DNA of 27,275 bases, taken from Candidatus Delongbacteria bacterium (GTDB lineage: Bacteria; UBA4055). Shown here piece by piece: positions 17,623-25,253 of the stretch (the first letter of the stretch is position 1; every line of letters begins with the position of its first letter). The notes beneath the pieces were generated by a model. The model was not told where the DNA came from. It did no database searches and worked only from the letters and a program-made list of their open reading frames with translations. Both the position numbers and the translations under genes were made by a program. The stretch lies in the NCBI GenBank assembly GCA_003477045.1, contig DMTS01000030.1, positions 6,552-33,826 of the forward strand, written 5' to 3'.

Positions 17623-19617
17623 TCAGATCAGCTCGAAATAAGTTAATAAAAGCGCGGCTATTATAAATAAAAAAGTGTAAAGAATGTAATGGTGGATCTG
17701 TCCTGTCTGCATTACCGCGATCTTTTTTAAAAGGTTAAGAAGAAATTCTTTCGGATATTTTATAATATAATCATCGAAAATATCTTTTGATTCTGAGTTG
17801 AAGCTCTTCTTTTCGGGGAAAATGTCGGCGGGCATAATTTCTTCACGCAAAGTTTTTGATCTTAGAACCGGATTTGCAAGCCCTGTAAAGTTATCCGAGT
17901 ATGAAGACGCGGTATATTGATGTTTCGGTGTTCCGGCAGTGTATCCGCAGCCCCAGGTCGGACCGTGCTCAGTTTTTTTCGATCTGAAAATATAGCGCCT
18001 TAGTGAGAAAAGAGCAACTGTGATAATTATGAAAAGTCCGCTTAAAAGATTTATCTGGAGAAGGTTATGAAGCACATTAGTTAACATAGAACTGTCGTAT
18101 GTATTATTTGAAAATGTAGCCGAAGCAATATCGAAAGCAGGGATCACAACAATCGAAGAAGCCAGTCCGATAACCATTATAACAAAAATAATGATGTATC
18201 CCGGCACATTCATGGATACATTTACTTCTTTAGCTCCGGAAACCCTGATCGACCTCTCCTGACCGAGGAATGTTATTCCGTATGCTCTCGTAAAACAGAA
18301 AAGAGCGAGCCCTCCGATGAGCGAAAGACCTATGATGCCTGATAAAATTATAAATGAATAATAGAGCCCTGATCCGGATATAGACATGAACATACCGGAA
18401 TATAAAAGGTATTCTGATACAAAACCGTTGAATGGAGGCAAACCGCAGATAGCCAGAGATCCTATAAGGAAAATTAGAGCGGTATGCGGCATCTTTTTTA
18501 TCAGCCCTCCTAGTAGCTCCATATCCTTAGTGTGTGTAGCGTGATTTACTGATCCCGCGGCAAAGAAAAGCATCGATTTAAACAGCGAATGGTTTAAAAT
18601 ATGAACAAGAGCGCCGCTGAAACCAAAGAGTATAAGAACCTGATTATTCATTGCCATCCCGATCACTCCAAGGCCGATCCCGATCCCGATTATGCCGACA
18701 TTCTCAATAGTGGAATATGCCAGCATCTTTTTTATGTCGCGCTGAGTTATAGCGGACATTATGCCCATAATTCCTGTAATCAGCGAAATCGCAAGTATTA
18801 TTATGCCTATACTTAATAAGTCAGACTGAAGTGCGGAAACGACTCTAAAAATACCATAGAATCCCATCTTTATCATTATACCCGACATTATTCCGGATAC
18901 ATGGGAAGGAGCTGACGGATGGGCAAGAGGAAGCCAAGTATGCAGGGGAATAAACCCCGTTTTCATGCCGAATCCGATAAAGAACATTAAAAAAAGTATA
19001 ATATTGGAATGATCTGAAAAATATGGTTTAAGGGAAGCGAAACCCATAACACCGGTTCCGTTCTCCGCTATCGTAAAGGCAATAAGAATGAATAGCATTC
19101 CGATATGCATCTGAATAAGATAATTTATGCCGGTCTTCATTATCGTCCGGTTCTCGGCGTTGAAAATTACAAGCATGAACGATGAGAGCGCCATGATCTC
19201 CCATAGGATTATGAAGGCTGTTCCGTCCTGAAGCATTACGACCATGGACATAGATAAGAAGAGCCATAAATATGAAAAATAATGTATAGAGAAACTCAAA
19301 GGATATTTTATTCTGTAGTACGGTTCAAGGTACTTATAAGCGTAAATAAATCCGGTGAGAGAAGTAAAGTTTATTGCAAGTAGAAAGAAAGAGGATAATT
19401 TATCAATGAAGAACGAGAAATCAAAATTCAGAAATTCAAAATTCATATTAATAATTAACGGCAGATCATTATAAAAAAGGGTTTTTATTCCCCAAGATGA
19501 AGTTACGAACATCGTAACCAGCAGTAAAACCAAAGTGAACATGTATTTTAACCTGTTCGGAACGAAGTAAATTCCGAAAGAGAATAATAATACAGCTAAA
19601 AACAATCCTGGAAGCAT
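17623..19617 (-). CDS. hyfB: HyfB-like antiporter-type membrane subunit, upstream cassette
   Basis: This 664-aa HyfB/NuoL family protein is the first gene of the upstream cassette. Proton-path residues are E140 in LWEIMALS, K219 in GFGMKTGF, H226 in PLHTWL and K250 in GIMIKMG, with the HPSAPSHVSGIMSG segment at 233-246. The cytoplasmic signature TWGCGYTAG, followed by KHQYTASSY, lies near residue 570. The start codon overlaps the DUF502 stop by one base (TAATG), so its translation is probably coupled to that gene. Confidence 0.93.
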   Translation of the reverse strand: MLPGLFLAVLLFSFGIYFVPNRLKYMFTLVLLLVTMFVTSSWGIKTLFYNDLPLIINMNFEFLNFDFSFFIDKLSSFFLLAINFTSLTGFIYAYKYLEPYYRIKYPLSFSIHYFSYLWLFLSMSMVVMLQDGTAFIILWEIMALSSFMLVIFNAENRTIMKTGINYLIQMHIGMLFILIAFTIAENGTGVMGFASLKPYFSDHSNIILFLMFFIGFGMKTGFIPLHTWLPLAHPSAPSHVSGIMSGIMIKMGFYGIFRVVSALQSDLLSIGIIILAISLITGIMGIMSAITQRDIKKMLAYSTIENVGIIGIGIGLGVIGMAMNNQVLILFGFSGALVHILNHSLFKSMLFFAAGSVNHATHTKDMELLGGLIKKMPHTALIFLIGSLAICGLPPFNGFVSEYLLYSGMFMSISGSGLYYSFIILSGIIGLSLIGGLALFCFTRAYGITFLGQERSIRVSGAKEVNVSMNVPGYIIIFVIMVIGLASSIVVIPAFDIASATFSNNTYDSSMLTNVLHNLLQINLLSGLFIIITVALFSLRRYIFRSKKTEHGPTWGCGYTAGTPKHQYTASSYSDNFTGLANPVLRSKTLREEIMPADIFPEKKSFNSESKDIFDDYIIKYPKEFLLNLLKKIAVMQTGQIHHYILYTFLFIIAALLLTYFELI

Positions 19618-20228
19618 TATTCTTTTACAACTCCTCCCGTAAGCAGAAACTGCATTGCCCTTTCCGTTTTCATGTTGAGCGGTCTGATCTTATCTTCAGC
19701 TACGATCATCAGAAAACCGCTTGTAGGATTGGGAGTAGTCGGAATAAAAACAGAGTATCTTTTTAAACCTGGAGAAGGGTTGAAATCCTCAGTGACCTCG
19801 CCTGTATTAAAACCTATTGTCCAGATATCTTTAGAAGGATATTCAATAAGAACCGGGTTCGAGAAAAACGATTTTTTGCTTGACGAGAAAGAATCTATAA
19901 CCTGCCTAACGGCTTTATAGATCGGTCTTAAACCGGGGATGTGCATGAAAAAAGAATCGGTTAAGGACAAGAATAATTTTCCAAGTACAGTTCTCATCAT
20001 AATACCGAAAAACATGATCGTAAAGAACATTAATATTATTGTAACGATCTTAATTATGAACTGATGCGTATCAAAATATTCCTGCGGAATAAAGAACAGC
20101 AGATCTTCAAGCAAATCCTCAAAGAACCTGTAAACTAACTTAATAACCCAAACAGTAACTATAAGGGGAAGCAGCGCGAGCAGCCCCTGGATAAAATAGG
20201 AAAATGCATTTTTTGATAATCTTCTCAT
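19617..20228 (-). CDS. DUF502 family membrane protein, first gene of the operon
   Basis: DUF502 proteins are membrane proteins of unknown function. This one has two strong N-terminal hydrophobic segments and a soluble C-terminal domain with the family motif FIPTTPNPTSGF. I place the start at MRRLSK, giving 203 aa. GGAGTGGA lies upstream of it, whereas an in-frame ATG 24 nt further up (20252) has no ribosome site and would sit at the predicted transcription start. The stop overlaps hyfB by one base. Being the leader gene of an ion-translocating complex operon suggests an accessory membrane role, but this is inference from position only. Confidence 0.85.
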   Translation of the reverse strand: MRRLSKNAFSYFIQGLLALLPLIVTVWVIKLVYRFFEDLLEDLLFFIPQEYFDTHQFIIKIVTIILMFFTIMFFGIMMRTVLGKLFLSLTDSFFMHIPGLRPIYKAVRQVIDSFSSSKKSFFSNPVLIEYPSKDIWTIGFNTGEVTEDFNPSPGLKRYSVFIPTTPNPTSGFLMIVAEDKIRPLNMKTERAMQFLLTGGVVKE

Positions 20229-20235
20229 TCTGCAA

Positions 20236-20243
20236 TCCACTCC
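20236..20243 (-). promoter_or_regulatory. Ribosome binding site deciding the DUF502 start
   Basis: GGAGTGGA lies 7 nt before the ATG at 20228 on the - strand. No comparable site precedes the alternative ATG at 20252. Confidence 0.6.
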
Positions 20244-20261
20244 GTTATTCAATCAGTCGGG

Positions 20262-20290
20262 AATATAACGAAAACAAAACTTATTTTCAA
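20262..20290 (-). promoter_or_regulatory. Sigma70-type promoter for the DUF502-hyf double-cassette operon
   Basis: On the - strand, TTGAAA (20285-20290) and TATATT (20262-20267) are separated by 17 nt, the optimal spacing. The expected start of transcription is near 20255. This is the only gap of useful size before the 13-gene cluster, so one 15-kb transcript is likely. Confidence 0.65.
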
Positions 20291-20312
20291 TGATTAAATA
20301 TAAAATTCTTAA

Positions 20313-20341
20313 TTGACTTTTGACGAAAAATTTCTTAAAAT
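20313..20341 (+). promoter_or_regulatory. Sigma70-type promoter for tRNA-Val
   Basis: TTGACT (20313-20318) and TAAAAT (20336-20341) are 17 nt apart, followed by a GC-containing discriminator and the tRNA 15 nt later. It is divergent from the operon promoter on the other strand. Confidence 0.75.
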
Positions 20342-20356
20342 TGCGGTTCGTTCATT

Positions 20357-20431
20357 GGGGGTATGGCTTAGTTGGTTTAAAGCGCTAGCTCGACAAGCTA
20401 GAGATCACTGGTTCAAGTCCAGTTATCCCCA
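20357..20431 (+). tRNA. tRNA-Val, anticodon GAC
   Basis: A complete cloverleaf of 75 nt is visible. The acceptor stem is GGGGGTA with TATCCCC (one G-U pair). The D stem is GCTT/AAGC around the loop AGTTGGTTTA. The anticodon stem is CTAGC/GCTAG with the loop TCGACAA, and the T stem is ACTGG/CCAGT with the loop TTCAAGT. The discriminator is A and CCA is not encoded. The anticodon at 20392-20394 is GAC, reading Val GUC/GUU codons. Position 33, almost always U in tRNAs, is C here. Confidence 0.92.
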
Positions 20432-20437
20432 CAAGTA

Positions 20438-21538
20438 TTATTCAGCCCAGTTTTCCATGAAACTAATTAAAGCCTGCCTGTCGGCAGGTTTTTCATTTCT
20501 GACATAATATCCCGAATTGGAAACGCCTGTTATCAGGCATTCATCAAGATATAATCCGGCAATGTATCCCGCATAAAATCCCGCGTTAAAAATATCTCCC
20601 GCCCCTGTTGAAAGTTTCGGTTCGGGAGTATATGGTCCGTCAACAATGAATGAACCTTCATCTGCGCACGCTGCAGCCTGTTTAATGCTGTGGATCACGA
20701 TAGCTTTAAGCGGAAGTTCTTTGTAGATATTTTCAGAGAGTTCTCTGATATTTTTATAACCGGGTTTTGTCTTCATAACTTCTGCCACCTGCACAGCTTC
20801 GGATTCATTCAGTCCAAGGATGACTTCGGCATGTTTATTCATGTCAAGAAGGATATTCATACAGTCGCGAAGATCTTTTCGGGATCTCTTTTTCGGATCG
20901 GTCAGGTCAATATAAACTGTTTTTCTTTCATTCATGCCTCTAAATATTTCTGTGATCTGAATTAATATGTCGTTCATTAATGGGATCATAGTCCAGTTCA
21001 CGAAAGCGAAATATGAGTTTTCAGAGATCATTTTAGTCAGCCTGTCAACCCCGACAGAGCCTGTAATGCTTTCCCAGCTTATGTCAAGCACGCTCTGAGG
21101 GTAATTGAACATGATCTTTCCGTCGTTCATCTCGAAAGCATCGGTTATGCCGGGATCGCAGAATGATATGGCAGTTCTGCACCGTTCAGTAAAAGGTTTA
21201 AATATCGGCAGTATTTCATCTCTGCCCATCGAACCTACTATATCTATGCTATTTCCCAGCAGAGCTAAAGAATTCGCCATTATAGGTCCGTTACCGCCCA
21301 TGCTCGATCTCTCTTTGACTATCTCGACATTTATGCTTTTCCCCGCACCGCTTCTTATTCTGTCTGCAAAAGTGAGTATATCGGTCATAGGTACAAAAAT
21401 TTTATTATCTTTTCTTTCAAGCACAGGTTTCAAAATATTATCAACAAAACCGTCAAATCCGACAAAAACATTGCCCCGTTTTGAAGAATGTGAAAAATCC
21501 GCTATCGTTTTTTTTATAAGTTCTTTCTGTCCAGCCAT
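20438..21538 (-). CDS. PfkB-family carbohydrate/nucleoside kinase
   Basis: This ATP-dependent kinase of the PfkB (ribokinase-like) fold phosphorylates a sugar or nucleoside; the substrate is not predictable. The substrate-binding region contains SSMGGNGPIMANSLALLG, and the C-terminal signature TGAGDIFNAGF carries the anion hole and catalytic Asp. I choose the ATG at 21538 (MAGQKEL, 366 aa) because GGCGGA lies 7 nt upstream. The longer form from 21583 adds 15 residues and has no ribosome site. It ends 6 nt beyond the convergent tRNA gene, and its 3' end contains that gene's terminator. Confidence 0.9.
   Translation of the reverse strand: MAGQKELIKKTIADFSHSSKRGNVFVGFDGFVDNILKPVLERKDNKIFVPMTDILTFADRIRSGAGKSINVEIVKERSSMGGNGPIMANSLALLGNSIDIVGSMGRDEILPIFKPFTERCRTAISFCDPGITDAFEMNDGKIMFNYPQSVLDISWESITGSVGVDRLTKMISENSYFAFVNWTMIPLMNDILIQITEIFRGMNERKTVYIDLTDPKKRSRKDLRDCMNILLDMNKHAEVILGLNESEAVQVAEVMKTKPGYKNIRELSENIYKELPLKAIVIHSIKQAAACADEGSFIVDGPYTPEPKLSTGAGDIFNAGFYAGYIAGLYLDECLITGVSNSGYYVRNEKPADRQALISFMENWAE
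20473..20493 (+). terminator. Terminator of tRNA-Val inside the end of the kinase gene
   Basis: A 6-bp GC-rich stem CCTGCC/GGCAGG with the loop TGTC is followed directly by TTTTT on the + strand, about 40 nt after the tRNA. It lies within the last codons of the convergent PfkB-type gene, so the same bases also encode protein on the other strand. Confidence 0.75.
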
Positions 21539-21545
21539 AAATCTA

Positions 21546-21551
21546 TCCGCC
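21546..21551 (-). promoter_or_regulatory. Ribosome binding site deciding the PfkB-kinase start
   Basis: GGCGGA lies 7 nt upstream of the ATG at 21538 on the - strand. This favours the shorter protein over a start at 21583. Confidence 0.6.
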
Positions 21552-21641
21552 GTAATTTTTGTAATAATATAAAAAATTTGCATAGATAATAACAGTTTAT
21601 TTTATTATTTTACAGTCCGAAAATTAACAAAGAGGTTAAAA

Positions 21642-22736
21642 ATGAAATTATTTAAGATCGTTTTGCTTGTGTCCGCACTTATAGCGGTGATGTCATGTTC
21701 AAAAGCTGAGAAGACTGATATAAAGCTTCTGTTTACCATTGACGGGAATTTTGAGCCTGAAACTGTAGCTGAATATGACAGAAAGTTCACGGTAATAAGC
21801 GATATTGAAGAGGATAAGGATGGGAATATATATCTGTTCAATCCGAGAATGGAAAGAATTCTGAAATTAGATCATAGCGGTCAGTACATAAAATATTTCG
21901 GAAGCAGAGGGACATGGAAAGGCGAGATGATGAATGCCGTTGATTTTACAATTATGAATGACACCGTGTATGTAAGGAACAATTTTACTCCTCTGATAAT
22001 AAGATATAGTTTAGACGGCGAGTATATTGACGATTTTCAGTATGAAGACGGAAAATTACATTTCGGAGAAATCATAAAAGCTGTTTCCGAAGATAAATTC
22101 GTCGGATATCTTAGCGAAGCTGCAAAAGAAGGAGAAGATATCATCCACACTAACAGACTTGCTATTCTTGACAAAAAATTTAACAAGACCGCAGTCTTAA
22201 GGGAATACAAAGCTAAATTTGATAAAAGCAACCCTCAATTCTTTGAATTTATAACCCGCTATACCTTCGGGAACGGCAATATCTATGTGGCGGAAAACGA
22301 AACGGATAAATACAGGATCAGTGTTTATGACCTCGAAGGGAATAAAATGAAGGAGATCAGCAAAAATTATAGCAAAGTTGAGTATAACAGCTATGAAAAA
22401 GGACTGATAAATTCTATGCCGTTAAAAGCTACAAGGAACAAAGACGAATATGACACGCTTCAGACAAAGCAAGCATATAAAAAATCTATAAACAAGTTGT
22501 TTTATGATAAATACGGAAGACTGCTCGTATGTCCTTCGATCAAGAGAAATAAAAACAATCAGAATGATTTCATAGCTGATGTGTTCGAAAATGATAAATA
22601 TGTTAAAACTATTATGATCCCTCAGCTCAAGGGTGAAGACTTTCTGCACAGATTCGACAGCGAAATATATTTCATCGGCGACAGGATCTATGAAGTGCTT
22701 CACAAGGAAATGAAAATCAATGTTTATGAGTACTAG
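21642..22736 (+). CDS. Six-bladed beta-propeller lipoprotein-like protein
   Basis: This is a predicted exported protein of 364 aa. It has a short hydrophobic signal peptide ending in AVMSC (C19), a lipobox-like site, so it is probably a lipoprotein. The mature part has repeated propeller-type strands such as DIEEDKDGNIYLFNP, ERILKLDHSGQYIKYFG and GNIYVAENETDKYRISVYD, as in NHL/six-bladed propeller proteins common in Bacteroidota and relatives. The ligand or partner is unknown. GAGG lies about 8 nt before the start. The stop codon abuts the DUF554 start, suggesting co-expression. No enzymatic residues can be recognised. Confidence 0.8.
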   Translation: MKLFKIVLLVSALIAVMSCSKAEKTDIKLLFTIDGNFEPETVAEYDRKFTVISDIEEDKDGNIYLFNPRMERILKLDHSGQYIKYFGSRGTWKGEMMNAVDFTIMNDTVYVRNNFTPLIIRYSLDGEYIDDFQYEDGKLHFGEIIKAVSEDKFVGYLSEAAKEGEDIIHTNRLAILDKKFNKTAVLREYKAKFDKSNPQFFEFITRYTFGNGNIYVAENETDKYRISVYDLEGNKMKEISKNYSKVEYNSYEKGLINSMPLKATRNKDEYDTLQTKQAYKKSINKLFYDKYGRLLVCPSIKRNKNNQNDFIADVFENDKYVKTIMIPQLKGEDFLHRFDSEIYFIGDRIYEVLHKEMKINVYEY

Positions 22737-23414
22737 ATGCTCGGAACTATAGTAAATACAGGAGCGGTTGTCGGCGGAGCCCTAATAGGTGTGCTGATCC
22801 ATTCAAGGATGCCTGAAAGGATCACGAAGACTACATTTCAGGGAATAGGACTTTTCACGCTGTATATCGGTTTTTCAATGGCTATGAAAACTGAAAATGT
22901 ACTTATAATGGTATTCAGTATTGTTCTCGGAGCGATTTCAGGCGAGCTTCTGGACATTGAAAAAAGAATGGAGAAAGTAAGTGACTGGCTAAAGAAGAAA
23001 GTAGGCTCGAAAAATGATAAATTCACTGAAGGATTCGTTACTGCATTTATGCTCTTCTGTATGGGTTCTATGACGATCCTCGGTTCTATCGAAGAAGGGC
23101 TGGGCGGGAAACCGACACTGCTTCTGGCAAAATCATTTCTTGACGGTTTCGGAGCGATAGCTTTAGCATCAACGCTGGGGATAGGCGTTCTGTTCTCTGC
23201 CGTACCGCTTTTTGTATATCAGGGCGGACTGACGCTTTCTGCAGGCGCAATTCAGGGATATCTAACAGATTTAATGATCAGCGAGATCTCTGCCGTCGGC
23301 GGGCTTTTGCTTCTCGGTATGGGTATAAACATTCTTGAGATAAAAAAGTTGAAGATAATGAACCTTCTTCCTGCTCTGGTTTTCGCCGCATTATTCGCAT
23401 ATTTTATAAAATAA
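22737..23414 (+). CDS. DUF554 family (YqgA-like) membrane protein
   Basis: This 225-aa protein has about six or seven hydrophobic helices. The N-terminal pattern MLGTIVNTGAVVGGALIG is typical of DUF554, as are GFVTAFMLFCMGSMTILGSI and the LFSAVPLFVYQGGLT region near residue 160. The function of the family is not established; a transporter-like role has been suggested by hydrophobicity only. The start codon directly follows the stop of the propeller gene without a gap. ettA follows after 24 nt, so the three genes may be one unit. Confidence 0.88.
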   Translation: MLGTIVNTGAVVGGALIGVLIHSRMPERITKTTFQGIGLFTLYIGFSMAMKTENVLIMVFSIVLGAISGELLDIEKRMEKVSDWLKKKVGSKNDKFTEGFVTAFMLFCMGSMTILGSIEEGLGGKPTLLLAKSFLDGFGAIALASTLGIGVLFSAVPLFVYQGGLTLSAGAIQGYLTDLMISEISAVGGLLLLGMGINILEIKKLKIMNLLPALVFAALFAYFIK

Positions 23415-23438
23415 ACAAAAATAATTTAAGGATAAAGA

Positions 23439-25109
23439 ATGGCAGACAACAAAATAATATTCTCGATGGAAGGAGTCAGCAAGATTTATCCGCCGCAGAA
23501 AAAAGTCCTGAATAATATCTGGCTCTCTTTTTATTACGGAGCCAAGATTGGAGTTCTAGGATTGAACGGTGCCGGTAAATCAAGCCTTTTAAAGATAATA
23601 GCCGGGCTCGACAAAGAGATCGAAGGTAAAGTAACATTCGACAAGGAATACAAGATCGGGTACCTTTATCAGGAGCCGGTTCTTGACGAGACAAAGACTG
23701 TAAAGGAAGTTGTTCAGGAAGGACTTCAGCACATAGTTGATGTCGTGAAGGCATTCGAGGAAGTCAGCGCGAAATTAGGCGAGCCTCTTTCAGACGACGA
23801 GATGAACAAGGCTATCGAACTTCAGGGCGAACTGATGGAGAAAATGGATCATCTCGATGCCTGGGATCTTGATCATACACTTGAAGTCGCGATGGATTCA
23901 CTCAGATGTCCGCCGGATGATATGCCGGTCAAAGTTCTTTCGGGAGGCGAGAGAAGAAGGGTAGCTCTGTGCAGACTTCTTTTAAGCAAACCCGACATTC
24001 TGCTTCTTGACGAGCCTACCAACCACCTCGATGCGGAAAGTGTTTACTGGCTTGAACAGTTCCTTCATAATTATCCCGGAACGGTCATAGCCGTGACCCA
24101 CGACAGATATTTCCTCGACAATGTGGCAGGCTGGATATTAGAGCTTGACAGGGGAGACGGAATACCATGGAAAGGCAATTACAGCTCATGGCTGGAACAG
24201 AAAGCCGCAAGACTTGCAATAGAAGAAAAACAGGAATCAAAAAGGCAGAAAATATTGAAGCGCGAGCTTGAATGGACAAGAATGAGCTCTAAAGCAAGGC
24301 AGGCGAAGGGTAAGGCAAGGCTGAACGCCTATGAAGTCTTAAGCAGCGCTGAAACCAAAGAAAAAGAAGCGAAACTTGAGCTGTTCATACCGCCGGGACC
24401 AAGACTTGGAGATCAGGTCATAGAGATCAGGGATCTTAAAAAGGGTTTCGGAGACAAGGAATTGATCGACGGACTTAGCCTGAGCATTCCGAAAAATGCG
24501 ATCGTGGGTATAATCGGCCCGAACGGCGTAGGTAAATCGACTTTATTCAGAATGATCATGGGCGAGGAAAAACCGGACGAGGGAACGATAACGATAGGTG
24601 AGACCGTAAAGCTGGCTTATGTTGATCAGTCGCATAAAGACCTGCTTCCCGAAAAATCTATATATGAAGTTGTGAGTCAGGGAAACGAAATACTTGATAT
24701 AAACGGAACTGAAGTGAATGCGAGAGCATATATAAGCCGTTTCAATTTTTCCGGCACCGATCAGCAGAAGAAAGTTTATATGATATCAGGCGGAGAGAGG
24801 AACAGGCTCCATCTTGCGATCACATTGAAGGAAGGCGGTAATGTCATACTTCTCGACGAGCCTACTAACGATATTGATGTCAATACATTAAGAGCTCTCG
24901 AAGAAGCTATCGAGAACTTTGCGGGATGTGTGCTTGTAATATCGCACGACAGGTGGTTTATCGACAGACTTGCCACCCACATTCTTTCATTCGAGGATGA
25001 CGGTCAGGTAATATTCTTCGAAGGAAACTTCGCCGATTACGAAGAAAAGAAGAAAGAAAGGCTTGGAGATATAGCTCCTAAGAGGCCGAGATTTAAAAAA
25101 CTGATGTAA
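23439..25109 (+). CDS. ettA: ABC-F translational throttle ATPase EttA
   Basis: This soluble ABC-F protein binds the ribosomal E site and gates entry into elongation according to the ATP/ADP level. It has two nucleotide-binding domains: Walker A at 41-49 (GLNGAGKSS) and at 360-368 (GPNGVGKST). The signature motifs are LSGGERRR and ISGGERNR, and the Walker B segments are LLLDEPTNHLD and ILLDEPTNDID. The linker contains the arginine/lysine-rich SSKARQAKGKARLNAYE. The stretch AGWILELDRGDGIPWKGNYS and the overall length of 556 aa match EttA closely rather than Uup or other ABC-F types. AAGGA-like sequence precedes the start. Confidence 0.96.
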   Translation: MADNKIIFSMEGVSKIYPPQKKVLNNIWLSFYYGAKIGVLGLNGAGKSSLLKIIAGLDKEIEGKVTFDKEYKIGYLYQEPVLDETKTVKEVVQEGLQHIVDVVKAFEEVSAKLGEPLSDDEMNKAIELQGELMEKMDHLDAWDLDHTLEVAMDSLRCPPDDMPVKVLSGGERRRVALCRLLLSKPDILLLDEPTNHLDAESVYWLEQFLHNYPGTVIAVTHDRYFLDNVAGWILELDRGDGIPWKGNYSSWLEQKAARLAIEEKQESKRQKILKRELEWTRMSSKARQAKGKARLNAYEVLSSAETKEKEAKLELFIPPGPRLGDQVIEIRDLKKGFGDKELIDGLSLSIPKNAIVGIIGPNGVGKSTLFRMIMGEEKPDEGTITIGETVKLAYVDQSHKDLLPEKSIYEVVSQGNEILDINGTEVNARAYISRFNFSGTDQQKKVYMISGGERNRLHLAITLKEGGNVILLDEPTNDIDVNTLRALEEAIENFAGCVLVISHDRWFIDRLATHILSFEDDGQVIFFEGNFADYEEKKKERLGDIAPKRPRFKKLM

Positions 25110-25117
25110 ATGAAAAA

Positions 25118-25139
25118 CTCCCGGGAATTCCGGGGATTT
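25118..25139 (+). terminator. Weak hairpin after ettA, possible terminator
   Basis: TCCCGG pairs with CCGGGG (one T-G pair) around a 5-nt loop, starting 9 nt after the ettA stop, with flanking A and T runs. The T tract is short (ATTTG), so termination is uncertain. Confidence 0.4.
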
Positions 25140-25241
25140 GAGATTGTTAAAAATAGTAAAAAAGATAATTGAAATTAACGATCATGTAAATTTATTAAAA
25201 AGTCGTTTAGGTTTGTAGTCACTATTAAATATTTAAGCAAC

Positions 25242-25248
25242 AGGAGGT
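25242..25248 (+). promoter_or_regulatory. Strong ribosome binding site of the C10 protease gene
   Basis: AGGAGGT is a full-length Shine-Dalgarno match, 5 nt before the ATG at 25254. It is stronger than other sites inspected in the window. It shows that the first reading frame of the broken protease gene is, or was until recently, efficiently translated. Confidence 0.8.
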
Positions 25249-25253
25249 ATATA

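Larger units (their letters stand above)
5123..20255 (-). other. Predicted 13-gene operon: DUF502 plus two complete hyf-like cassettes
   Basis: All genes are on one strand with gaps of 12 nt or less or with 1-4-nt overlaps, and no terminator hairpin was noticed between the cassettes. The cassettes (12376-19617 and 5123-12371) have the same order: hyfB, hyfC, hyfE, hyfF, hyfG, hyfHI fusion. The paralogues are nearly equal in length (664/660, 303/306, 204/209, 475/475, 504/507, 250/248 aa). They are clearly diverged in sequence, so this is an old duplication or the assembly of two related complexes. Confidence 0.85.

Noticed and set aside
5123..19617. Annotation as two hydrogenase-4 / formate hydrogenlyase complexes
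   Set aside because: Both large subunits lack all four nickel ligands and both small subunits lack the proximal cluster set, so hydrogenase activity by the usual site is not supported; only subunit homology is.
5123..19617. Annotation as complex I (nuo) or an Mrp antiporter cluster
   Set aside because: No NuoA, NuoG or NuoJ genes and no small Mrp genes are present; the HyfB/HyfC/HyfE/HyfF/HyfG set with the C-terminal TWGC signature fits the Hyf/Ehr branch.
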